Shown here: in pieces, positions 45,795 through 56,952 of the stretch
How positions within the stretch are numbered: the stretch's first letter is position 1
Layout of the letters: each line of letters starts with the position of its first letter
From: Zantedeschia hybrid cultivar
Lineage: Eukaryota > Streptophyta > Magnoliopsida > Alismatales > Araceae
Reading direction: 5' to 3'
NCBI GenBank assembly: GCA_030544215.1
Contig: JARZZO010000004.1
Coordinates: 42,025,980 to 42,089,979, forward strand
Length of the DNA: 64,000 nucleotides
The notes under the pieces: model-generated
Told to the model about the DNA's origin: nothing
The model's input: the letters and a program-made list of their open reading frames with translations, nothing else
Database searches by the model: none
Program-made: the position numbers and the translations under genes

Positions 45795-46679
45795 GTGGTA
45801 TCAGAGCCAGGTTTCGCTCTGATCCGCTCCGGAACGATAAAATTATTATTATAAATTATTTCATGCATAAATTCATATTTCCTCATAGATATTGTTCATG
45901 GGAGAACTTAGAATTTCGAATTTAATTTTTCTGTGCGAAAAAAAAAAAACGAAAATTTTTTGGGGTTTCATCGCGTTCTTCATGGTGATGAAGAACCGGA
46001 TTTGTGGGCTTCAAAAGGGGATTAATGATGGTTGGACCATCTCTGTGGGTTTGCTGGTATGACCAGCTACCCCACGCCATCCCTGGAAAATTTCCATGGC
46101 AGCCGGTGGAGCTTTTCTTCCCATAATTTTCAAGAGTTGAAAAGGGATTGAGGAAAAGCTGAAATCTGCGAAAATGCACAAATCGCCAGCTTTGGAGGTT
46201 CACCGGCGGTGAAGGAGTCGCCGTCCGGCCACCACCGGCGGGGGAAATGTAAGGGGTAACATCCCTCTGTAATTTCCGGCCACCCTCGCGGCCGGCGGCG
46301 GCGGCGCCCAAAACAGGCTTGAAACAGGGCCAAAAACCCTAAACAGGGCTGCTGCAGGCCGGCCGAACTGCTGGAAACGGGCTGGACCGGCCGGTCCCGC
46401 GCCAGGCCGGCCCGGCCGGCCCAGGCGCTCGACCTGGCTGGGCCAGGTCGCGCCTGGGTCCGGCCCTGGCCCAGCCCGGGCGCAGCTGGGGCTCGTCCTG
46501 GCTCGGCCAGGTGCCCGGGCCCGAGCCAGGTGTCCCCTGGCTCGAGCCAGACGAGCCAGGTCTGAACCTGGCTCGTCTGGCTCGAGCTAGGGGGGGGGCC
46601 ATTAAGCCCTGATTGGGCCCAATTAAGTCAATTTTGGCCCAATTAACCCCAAAAACCCCTTATTTAATTAAAAATCACA

Positions 46680-47720
46680 TCCTATTTAACTTGACATTCA
46701 AATTAATAATGTTTAAAATTGTTTTAAACATTAAATTAATTATTTTGAGTTAAAAGGGGAGAGATAATTAAGATATGATCTTAATTATGGATTATTATTT
46801 TAATCAAACCTTTTGTGGGGTTTATTAAGATATGATCTTAATAGTTAATTGCTTTTAACTAAATAAGATAGGATCTTAATGATTTTAATTAATTAATTAA
46901 ATGAGTTATAATTGAGATATGATCTTAATTATAAATAACTTTTAATTAGTTAATTAAAGGGGTTTATATTTAAGATATGATCTTAAATACATATAACAAA
47001 TGTTGTTATTTATTTAAAATGGGATCTTAATTAATAATTGACAATTGTTGTCATTAATAATTAAGATAATGTTTTTAATCTTAATTAACAATTGTTGTTA
47101 ATTTATATTTAAGATTTGATCTTAAAACTTATATTAACAACATTTGTTATTTGATTATTAAGTAGTGACTTAAATTTTAATTATCAAATGTTGTTAATTA
47201 ATTTTAGTCAATTGATTAGATTATTTTAATTTCTTAACAATTGTTGTTATGAAATTAAGTATTTGATTAAGGGACACTTAATAAAAGTTATTAAGTGTTT
47301 TATTAAGTTTTAATAATAGTTATTAAAGAGTTAATTGTTTTTTGAGAATTAACCTTAATAAAAGTTATTGAGGATTAATCATTGCTTACTAATAGTTATT
47401 AAGCTAATTAATATTCTCAAGGGTCCCTTAATTAGATTTTGAAGATCTAATCTACTTAATAATTAATCTTTTAATAAATGTTATTCAGAGATTATTTAAG
47501 TCTAATTGTTAGACTATTTTAATTAGAAATGTTCTAATTATTATTTTTTAATAATTGTTATTGAGAAATATGATTTAATTAAGGGGTTTTAACAAGGAGT
47601 TGTTAAGGGGTTAACAATAAGAGTTGAAAATTCTTTTATAAATGTTATTTAGGATTTTTTTAATTCTATCTAAATGTTAGATTGTTTCGCATTAATAATT
47701 GTTATTAATGTGATTTAATA
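46680..47720 (+). repeat. AT-rich palindrome array in the leader, element 2
   Basis: Same AAGATATGATCTT and AACAAnTGTTGTT types as in element 1, with different numbers and spacing. Confidence 0.65.
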
Positions 47721-48631
47721 TTAATTTAAGTGTTAGATTAATTAATTTAGAATTGTTCTAAATACTGCATGGAATATTTTAGAATTTTAATTTTAGCTTT
47801 GTGTGCACATGTTGATGTGTTTAATGCTTTAAATTAGATTTAATTGCATGCTAGAAAATAAGATTTTCGAAAAATTCAAATTTTCCAATTTTGATTGGAA
47901 CCTAGGTTTTAAGAAAGCCAAAATTATTATATTTTCAAAATTTTAGCCTTCATGTGATGTGTTTTATCATGTGTGGATGGTTAAAATTTGTGGTGGTCAT
48001 GGACATGCACTTAGTTAAATTTCATATCATGTGATGGTGTGTGATTTTGTGGATTATTATGGAATGTGAATGTTCATTAATTAAGTGTTAATTAATGAGG
48101 CTTGTGTGCCTCCCTCTCTCCATTCCATTGTAATTCTATCCTCCTCCATTATTGTACTCGGCCATAAGGCTTTCTCTTACAATTTATTTGTATTTGAAAT
48201 TGTTTCAAAATATATAATATTTGTATTTGATCGCGCCGGTCGAGGAGAGGCGAGGATGATCCACAAATGCAACCAGGAAGGCGACAGGAGATGAGATCAC
48301 CAGTGGCTATGCGTTTGCCTGTTTAGATTATATAAGTGTTATATAGTTTTGGTGATTAATTGTTTGGCTCCAGTTAATCACCGTGCTGTCTATGACCACA
48401 TAATGAACATGTATGGATGATGCATGCTTTTAGTTATTGATTATGAATCGATTGCTAATATCTAGGTATAGTTAAATATATTCGATATATTTATAATCTA
48501 TCACCTAGGATGAGACCAACTTAATATAAACAAAACCTTCAACATAAAGTCTAAGCCGGAGCGCGAGTCATTGAGAATGTAATGTGTGGCTCTCCATCAA
48601 TATAGTTCTTAGAACTCGATTCAGTGATGAC

Positions 48632-48946
48632 AGTTTCTACGTGTTTACCCGAGATCTGCCACCATCTGATGAAAGGACTATTAACTATGGCATTATGATG
48701 CCTTGAGATTGGAATAGAGGAACGGTGTAGCTATCCTCGTGTTTACTCGGGAGCTGCATTCTTACTCTACTCTGTCGTGTATTGATGGTAAAACTTAGAT
48801 CAGGTATAATGGTCTACTGTGTTTACCCGGGACCATTAAAGACCTGGGAGCCGAAATAAGATAGGATATTGCAAGGAGTTGCAATTACCATGAGATGGTT
48901 GCTTTAAGATAATGGTATGATACTATGTGTTTACCCGAGGTCATAC
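48632..48946 (+). ncRNA. Four stem-loops with a common loop, element 2
   Basis: At 48632-48658, 48727-48758, 48808-48837 (7-bp stem AATGGTC/GACCATT) and 48914-48946. Loops again contain GTGTTTACCCG or GTGTTTACTCG. Confidence 0.55.
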
Positions 48947-49120
48947 TGTGATTCTTAGAGATTCTGATCCTCACTAGAAGACCGTCGAAGTCTTTCGTTC
49001 TGTATACCTGAAGGTTATACAGTCCGTCGAAAAATAGTGGGAAATAATTCAAGATAAAAGACCATAATTGAATTATCAGAACTATCTGCTTAAATCACGT
49101 TATTTCCTTCGATCACTAAT

Positions 49121-51896
49121 ATGTCGTCTATTCGAGATTTTGGCATGTTGGATACCGATACTTCTCATACTCAGATTGACTAGAAAACTCTGAAGAATGT
49201 CTTCAGGGCCAAGTGAAAGTCACTATCCTAATCAGATATCATGAATCCTCTTACTTGGATAGACCAAGGTGAAGAGGTGCTCATGGTATGCCTTATTGAA
49301 AGGCAATGATTATCATGAAATCTCTTATTTGGATAGACCAAGATGAAGAGATATTTATGATGTGCCTTTGAGAAAGGCAAGTGGTAAGATTTTAAACGAT
49401 CGAACCTACACCTGAAAGGATAAAGAAAAGTCAGCTGAGATAGAGAAGTAGCAGTTCTCCCACTGCAACCAATATAAGGATACTGGTAAAGGTAAAAATA
49501 ATATGGAACTTGAAAGAAGTTTCATGTATTCTTATTATTGACTTTTGCATGTCTATTGGAGAGTTAGCGTATCCAATATGAGATATTGGAAATGATTCTC
49601 AGAGCTACGATAATGTGCAGACTTAGACAAGCAAAAGGAAATCGAGAAAATGTAAGTATCGAGTTAGACTCAACTATTGTTCATGATATTCATAGATTAC
49701 TGTTAGACAGTAAATCTTTGTATATCTATAGGAGTCAAATATGAAACTAAATAATTGTTATTTAGTTGCATAAGAAATCAAGAATAACATTGATTGAAAA
49801 GAATAATAGTTGTTCGAATCAGTCAATGCACTATAGATTCTTGAAGTGACATTTCATGTGATGAATGTTCACAAGTCTCGTATAGAAATGAACTGTGTGA
49901 GTCCTGATTATCTATGGTATTGTACATAGGGATGTATAATAAGAAATCATTGATGCTGATGCATATTGATGTAACCAGCTCAAAGGCCAAAGATAATCAC
50001 TACTATTGACTTACCTTATAGTTCACTCTTGGAATGATTCGACTGTATGTACTTACTGAAGTACAAGGCGAATACATCTGAGAGATTAAGATGTAAGATC
50101 AATATGAAGTATTAGAATTTTTGATTTGATCAAAGAAACTAATACTTAGGTATATAATTCATATAAATCATTAAGAGGATAATTGTATCCTCGCTCGATT
50201 GATCCTCATTATACATCATAGCAATATGATAGAATGAGGAATTCACCTTATTAAGATATGGTGTAATACATAATAAGATTTGTCTAATTCTTGTCCTTTT
50301 GAACATGAGTATGAACATTAGATGTCCATACTTTAAAGATGGTTCCAAATTAGTCAGTGTGTGTCCATATAAGTTATGGAAACCAAATAATTCATATGAG
50401 ATGTGAATTATGAACAAACCTGATTTAAAAGTCAGATGTTATCGCGATGTGAATTTGTAAATGTCTAAAGAGTTTGGACATTACAGTTATTAGCCAGACG
50501 ATAATGAAATAATTGTCGTTCTGAAAGCTATCTTCTATGAAGAGGAATAGGTCCTCAAAGAAGACAGTGGGAGCTGATAAAACTAGAAGATGTTCTAGAT
50601 TCATAAGTTAACATAAGATTATTAGATAATCTTTAGTTGTTTGGAACCACTCATGACACATCAGAGAGCTTCATAAATTTTTGAGATTCTCTCAGTGACT
50701 AAAAGGATATATTTGGCATATCTGATTTAGCAAGATGTGAGGAGCTCAAAATAGATTATGATCTAAAATCTATGATAATGATGCTTTCTGTCATTACAAC
50801 TTTGAGATTGATAAGTTTATTAGAATTCTATTTGTCAATACTGCCTATCATGAGATGATGACAGATGTATATTAAAACGTCCTCTCAATGTGATTGAGGT
50901 AAAGATATATATGATACACCTTTAAAGCTTTTAGAATATCCAAGAAGCAAGTTATGATTTCAAATTTTTTTTGAATCAAACTGAAACTTCCTAAGTTGTA
51001 GTAAAAGCTTTGACTTAATGGTCAAATATTATGTGATCGTTAAGAATGATCACGGATTGTGTGTGTTTAAAGAGGACAGTGGGAGCACAGTCGTTTTAAT
51101 AATGCTTTATGATGATAACATCAAAGTCATTAAGAATGACTTTAGGATGTTACTATTAGTGAAAGCATTGTTGACCATGTTTTCCTCCATAATAAGTTTA
51201 GTTATATCCCCCGTATTGGAAATATGAATCTATTAAGATAGATTGGTGGGGATATTATATTGACCTGTGTGTCAAGATGTTTTGGCATAAATTTCATAAC
51301 AAATCTCAATTGTTGATATATGAATTTTATTCCTTTAAAGAAAAGGTTCCTTAAAGGATACATGAGTGAAATGCATCATTAAACACTTGAGAAGTGCTAA
51401 GGATGCATTCACGTATATGGAGAGAATGATTTGAAACTATGAGGTCACACTGACTCAAATTTCAAGTCAAATAATGGATTCAACCTTCTAAGTAGAAAGG
51501 AATGGATTGGAATGGTTCCAATCCAGAACTTGATGTTAAGGAGACGACATAAACAAGTGATACTGTTATTAGAACAGTACGGATGAAAAGGTTCATCTCT
51601 GAACTAAATGTAGTTTTAAAAGGTCTCTGATACCATCCTATCGTTATAGGACAACAGTGGGAGCAATGAATTGTGAGATCGAGCCATAGTCTCTTCAGAA
51701 GTTACAGAACATTCTGAGGCTCTTTCACAGGTTCAGAGACAAAGAATTAAGAGGAAATAAGGTAATGGAAATATTCTATCTGTAGATAATTTAGCAGATC
51801 CCTGACCAAGTCTTAGTCATAGACTTTATGTAAGCATCACCTAGATTTGATGGAGATCAAATGCGAAAGTGATTGACTTGAGTCCAAGTGGGAGAT
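49121..51896 (+). pseudogene. Decayed gag-pol of Copia-like element 2
   Basis: ATG 49121 (MSSIRDFG) opens a short frame; beyond it only fragments remain. The RT remnant 51018-51227 retains YDDNIKVIKND and LVKALLTMFSS. The same decay as in element 1 shows that the broken state predates both insertions. Confidence 0.6.
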
Positions 51897-53481
51897 TGAT
51901 GGATATAGGTGTCCTCTAAGCCAATCATAAGGCACCTATTTCAATCTGGTTCACTAATAAATAGCATTAAATTCATTATGTAGATTGGCATATTCATAAT
52001 TGCGCATAATGAAGTCTATGAATATGTGCAATAGTCATCAGATTATGATGAGATCATAATAATGAGACTGATGACTTATAAACACATATTCTCAATTGTT
52101 CCTAGTCGTAGGATGTTTGAGAAAGACATCAAACATCCGGTTAGACTAGTACAGGTTATTCCAGCTCATATGATGAGGGTGATTGATCTCATTAGTTACT
52201 AGTGTGGAGACACAATGGTAAACCTATGGTGCTCATTGGAGAATGAGTTCACTGAAATGATCCGACATGAATCGCCGAATGGTAATTTACCTGACTGTCA
52301 ATCGGCTTGATTCATCGTCACAGTAGCGTGGTTGATCCTTGGACTCGAGACACCAAAGACACCTTGTCGGTGGACTTCTGGACTTTGACCATGACTTACG
52401 AATCCCTATCCACGGGATCTTAAATAGTCAAGGATCGGGTCCAGCGGAAGACCTTCGAAGATGATTGTGTGTTCAATAAAGGATCGTTCGCTCTCAGGTA
52501 ACTGGAGAGAGAATGCTCTAGAGTAGATCTGCAGGAGTCTCTGGCTAGAGCAGAAACAATATCAGAAAAGTGGTTTTCGGATATTGTACAGCGGAGTCTG
52601 ATTCGAGTGAGTTAACAATCTAGGGTTTGACAGTTGACCATACCCTAGGTTAACTCGAGAGCATTGTGCGAACGAAGGATTATAGCCACGTGGTAACTGT
52701 GGACGGACAGGTTCCATGAGTGGGTTGCTGAACCCCATTACCTTCCGGGATCATGCGGTGTTGCTTGGCACCCAACTTGATCAGAAGTCCGACTGAATTT
52801 ACATGCGATGTCAATTCGGTTAGGTAATTAGTTAATATCTAGATATTAATTAATTACTATAAGTCAATAACTAGTTATTGGACTTAACGGGGTGAAAACC
52901 GGACTGGTAAATGGGCCTAGAGGGTCACACGCAATAAGATTCTCAGTCGGTGGTACATAAGTGGGATTTATATTAACTCGGGGACTTTTGTGAAAAGTCG
53001 TGCCGACTTAATATATATACACGCTGTTGAGAAACCCTGGGCCAAGTTCCAGGATTTTCCTTTATGGCTGTCATCCCTCCTTTCTCTCTCCTCCTCTGGG
53101 CGTCCCGTTCGGCGCGCTAGAACAGCTTCCGTCTCCGCCGCGTGTGATTCCCGAAAGTCGGGAATTCCCGTCGGCGGGATTTCCGCAATCGTTGCGGTGA
53201 CGGATCTTCAGCGAGCGAGCTGAAACGGACGAGGGATCGATGATGAACCACCGCGGAGGATCGCGTGGATACCGTTGGAGGTCGGACGCTTGTGCGGCTC
53301 GCGGCATCGTCTGGACGGAACCGAGACGGAAGCGGATTCCAATCCGCGCACGGTAATCAGATTCGAACTCGATTTTTCGGTTTGAATTTTTCATTCCGAA
53401 TCGGATCAGCAGGTATCGAGCGAGATTAATTTTTGTTCTTCGTTTCCGCTGCGTTCTTCGCGTCCCGCCCGGATCCCAACA
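51897..53481 (+). repeat. 3' LTR of Copia-like element 2
   Basis: 1585 bp, starts TGATGGATATAGG and ends CCCAACA before GGGCC. Confidence 0.92.
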
Positions 53482-53684
53482 GGGCCGAGGGCTGCTGAGC
53501 CGCTAACGGGCCGAAGGCTAATGGGCCGCTGACGGGCCGAAGAGCACTGGACTGCTTACTGGGCCGAGGGCCGCTGGGGCGCTAACGGGCCGAAGGCTGC
53601 CAGGGGGCCTTTTACTGCTGCTGTTGGGCTGATCACAGTGTTGGGCTTGCTTTAATGGGCCGAATCGGATTCTGCCTCATCACA

Positions 53685-53705
53685 TAGCCCCCCACTCTTG
53701 TCTTC
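53685..53705 (-). other. Polypurine tract of Tat-B
   Basis: The minus strand reads GACAAGAGTGGGGGGCTA directly before the LTR start TGTGATG, a classic Tat-type tract. Confidence 0.75.
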
Positions 53706-54312
53706 CTCAGATTTGAGATGGCGAGAGTATAGTCTGAAGCCTCCTCGGGGAATAACGTAACAGACGCTATCCGGGGCTTTCTGTTTTGTTAAGAAGAGGC
53801 GATGCCCTCGGTCGGCCGAGGGTCCATAGCCATTAATCGTCTTCGTTCGGGATGTAGTGACGAATACCTTCGTCCTTGATCGTGAAGGGACGAGGCCGCT
53901 GGCTATGTCAGGCCTGACAAATGGACGGGATAGACGTCGAGTTCTCCGTCAGAACGGTCGCGTCGTGAAGAAACACAGGACACGCGTCGCGCATCTGGCC
54001 GCTCCGTTAAAAACACAAAAGGATCCCGGCCGTACGCGGATCGCGGGTCACCTTGGCTCTCTGCCCCAGGCCTTACTCGGATTGCCGCCTCTTTCTTCCT
54101 TGGCACGCGGATCGGAACACGTGGCGGGCATCCGAGTGATCAGCCGAAGGGTCGGACCGCTTTCGGCCATTGATTATCGTCCCTTGATCCCGGAGTCGGA
54201 CTGTCATCATTGCCGAAGGATGGTGCACGTGGCGCGCATCCGAGAGGGGCGATGCCGATGAGGGGGAGGATCCTGGCCGTTGATTTCGGCGGGGGATGTT
54301 TCGAACTTGGCC
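53706..54312 (+). promoter_or_regulatory. Upstream region of the Tat-B antisense gene with two G-boxes
   Basis: No gene here. CACGTG occurs at 54118-54123 and 54226-54231, each in a longer repeated context CACGTGGCG-n-GCATCCGAG, 108 bases apart. A weaker relative (CACGCGTCGCGCATC) is near 53980. In plants CACGTGGC is a bZIP/bHLH target. Confidence 0.5.
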
Positions 54313-54320
54313 TATAAATA
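54313..54320 (+). promoter_or_regulatory. TATA box of the Tat-B antisense gene
   Basis: TATAAATAGG, about 260 bases before the ATG at 54575. A possible donor GAGG|GTAAGCC near 54540 suggests a spliced 5' leader. Confidence 0.65.
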
Positions 54321-55583
54321 GGAACCCTTCCCAGGGCACTGTTCCGCTCCCTCCTTCCTGCGCCTGCGTTTTCCTGCAACCATCTGAGCTTTCCTGCTTC
54401 TCCGGCGAAGAACGAGCCATTTGAAGGTGCTTCCGAGCGCGCTATCTGTCGCCGGGAGCTCTCCATTGCCTGGAGTTGTTGCCGGGGAAGCTTCCATTGC
54501 TTGAGAGGCGGTGGGCAATCGAGGAGATCTTGTTTGAGGGTAAGCCTCAATTTCCTTTCTTTGCTCCGTGATCCATGTCCCGTAGTTCCTCCTCGGCTGA
54601 TAGCAGTTCTTCAGCCTAAGATTACTCTTCGTCTCAGCCTTCTGAATCCTCCTTGTCATCTCCCCTCTCTTTGAACTCCCTTGCTTCACTTATGGCGGAT
54701 GAGCCCGAATCGTCTGGCGCCGAGGAGGCCGAAGAGGTTCTCGCTGCGGGCCAGGCTTCCTCCTCCGGCCGTCGTCGGCCCGAGACTGCTTCGGAGGCGG
54801 CCTGCACTCTTAGTGATGATGGGGTCAAGTACCTTGCCTCCTATTATCAACTCCCATCGTGGATGACCCCCTATCGGCCCGGTACGAACACTAGGGCCAA
54901 TTCTCCTCGTCCGGGTAGCTTTTCCATTTATGAGGAAAGCTTCCGGGCGGGTTTTCGCCTTCCACTTTCCACCTTCGTAATCAATCTCTTGTGCTTCTAC
55001 GGATTAGCCCCGTCTCAGTTTTTTCCTAACTCCGGGCGCACAGTCTATGCCTTCTTGGCTATGCTTGCCTACATCGAAGTTACCCCTTCGGTTAACATCT
55101 TCCGCTATCTCTTCAAGATATAGCGGCAGGGGAGATCCGAGTGGTACAGTTTCGTCCCTCGCCTCGGCCAGGGTATCTTTTCCGGGAAGCCTTCGTCCAT
55201 TCATGATTGGAAGAAGAACTTCATCTTGGTCTCTCTCCCGGAGAAGGAGAAGAGTGTGTGGCCCTTCCCTACTAAGTGGGCACCACTGGCCGAAGGCCTC
55301 TCCGATCTGCCTTCTCTTAACCCCGACCAGCTCCATATCGTGGGCCTCATAGAAGCCTCGGCTCCGTACGATATAGCGGAGCTTTTCAACGAAACGGAGC
55401 AGCTCGTGTAGGCTGGGGCGTAGCCGGATCTGACGAAGGATCCTCCGCGGGCCTCTCCTTATCTTCCTCCTGAGGAGGCCCCGGGGGAGACTGAAGGGGT
55501 TGCTTGTAGGCGCCCGGAACGTCCCTCGTCGCCGCTGCGTCTGTGGGCTTTCGGCGAGGGTTCCTCCGTTCGTCTTAGCACTG

Positions 55584-56952
55584 TGGCGATTTAAAGGGGG
55601 TTAGAAATTGAAGTGTGATCGCCAAGAGCATTACCTTTCGGTCCCTGTACTCCGCAGGAGTGTAGGAAGTGATCGCGCGTTTTGTGGGAGCGGAAGATGG
55701 TGGTTTCCCCTTCTCTTCCTCCGGCCGGCCAGAGGAGGAGAGCTCGGTAGTCCGCGCGCAGGATCTGGTAAGAGCCCCTGAAAAGAAAAGACAAACAAAG
55801 AAAAGAAATAGCCCGATTAGAACTGTGACATGTAGGATCCGTTCATGCAAACATAAAAATTAACTAAGATTAGAGGGAGACGCACCGGATAGGTGTTTGG
55901 GAGGGAAGGTGACCATATGTTATGGCCACCCACCTCCTGATTTTTTGTTTGAAACCTCTGGGGGTAAATAGGGATTGCTAAGTCATTCTAGGGTGTATGC
56001 ATACAGATAGGGTGCTCGTGTGTGAAAGGTGAAATGATGTGTTGAAAGTGAAAGAAGAGAAAATAGAAGAGGGTTAAGAAAACAAGCCCATTTGGAGTGC
56101 GAAGGATTCTTCTGAGACTCCTCCTGACCGCTTGCCAACCTCCTCTGAGCCTTCCTTCCAAGAAGCCACCTCTTAACCCCCTTGCTCGAGAGGATACGGG
56201 GGGTTTAAATAGGTGAAGGGAAAAAAGGAGAAAACATGGGTCTAAATCCCCGTAAATCACCCTGGAACCAATAGGAAGTGGTCAAGGGTTGGAGGTAGTG
56301 GACGCGGCAGTCATCGGAGTGAGGAGTGATCGGAGTAGTGGGGACGTGGGCGGCGAGTAGAGGAGATCGTGGGGAAGACGAGGTCAAGGGGGTGGTTAAG
56401 GAGTAGATGGCCAGGCAACATGCCTTCCATTCTTGTGGTGGAAGGCGGCCTGGTTGGCCTTCGAAGGGAGTGGAAGGCAAGGGGTGGCCTTCGAAGGAGG
56501 TGGAAGGCAAGGGGTGGCCTTCGAAGGAGGTGGAAGGCAAGGGAGCTGGCCTTCCACGAAAAGGTGGTAAAAAGTGAAAAAGGTGGCCAAAAGGGTGGAA
56601 GGCAAGGTGGCTGGCCTTCCAAGGTGGTGGAAGGCAAGGGGTGGCCTTCGAAGGAGGTGGAAGGCAAGGGGGCTGGCCTTCCACGAAAAGTGGTAAAAAG
56701 TGAAAAAGGTGGCTAAAAGGGTGGAAGGCAAGGTGGCTGGCCTTCCAAGGGTGTAGAAGGCAAGGGGTGGCCTTCGAAGGGGGTGGAAGGCGGACTGGCT
56801 GGCCTTCCACGAAAAGGTTGGCTAGAGTCGGGATTTGGTTAATGGGCTTGGTTGTTAGTGGGCTGAAATGGCTAAATGAGAGAATTGTAGTGGTAAAGGG
56901 CTAACGATGGAGAGGACTTATGACCAAAAGGGTGGTCCAAAATCGGTGTCTA
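55584..56952 (-). mobile_element. Solo LTR (1.37 kb) inside the Tat-B antisense gene
   Basis: The target repeat CACTG lies at 55579-55583 and 56953-56957, and gene reading frame resumes across it. By that repeat the LTR ends are TG...TCTA; the usual TG...CA ends would be two bases outward but without matching duplication. It is related to Tat-A LTRs: GTGATCGCCA at 55615-55624, GGCCGGCC at 55723-55730, GTGTCTACA end. TATTTAAA on the minus strand near 56205 may be its TATA box. Confidence 0.75.
56439..56810. repeat. Ten palindromic units GAAGGC-N8/10-GCCTTC
   Basis: Starts near 56439, 56470, 56501, 56531, 56595, 56627, 56658, 56721, 56752 and 56783. Spacers are 10 bases in six units and 8 in four. 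A higher-order period of about 126 bases is visible (56531/56658, 56595/56721, 56627/56752). Lies in U3 of the solo LTR. Confidence 0.75.

Larger units (their letters stand above)
44224..53481 (+). mobile_element. Copia-like non-autonomous element 2 (9.26 kb)
   Basis: LTRs 44224-45794 (1571 bp) and 51897-53481 (1585 bp), target duplication GGGCC (44219-44223, 53482-53486). The interior is collinear with element 1: PBS 45796, GC-rich leader, AT palindrome array 46680-47720, four-loop cluster 48632-48946, ATG 49121 in gag position, hairpin pair 49247-49351, RT remnant 51018-51227 (YDDNIKVIKND), RNase H echo near 51650-51810, and polypurine tract 51883-51896. Coding capacity is absent. Confidence 0.88.
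43515..53684 (-). repeat. 3' LTR of Tat-B, split
   Basis: 43515-44223 plus 53487-53684, about 0.9 kb. Starts TGATGTAG and ends CATCACA. GC-rich with many GGGCCGAAGG words. TATAAATA on the minus strand at 44054-44061. The left edge is inferred from the end of copia homology and a TG start, since no second LTR is in view. Confidence 0.65.

Noticed and set aside
56205..56810. 201-codon Pro/His-rich minus-strand frame
   Set aside because: It is the translation of the GAAGGC/GCCTTC array and changes with the repeat pattern.
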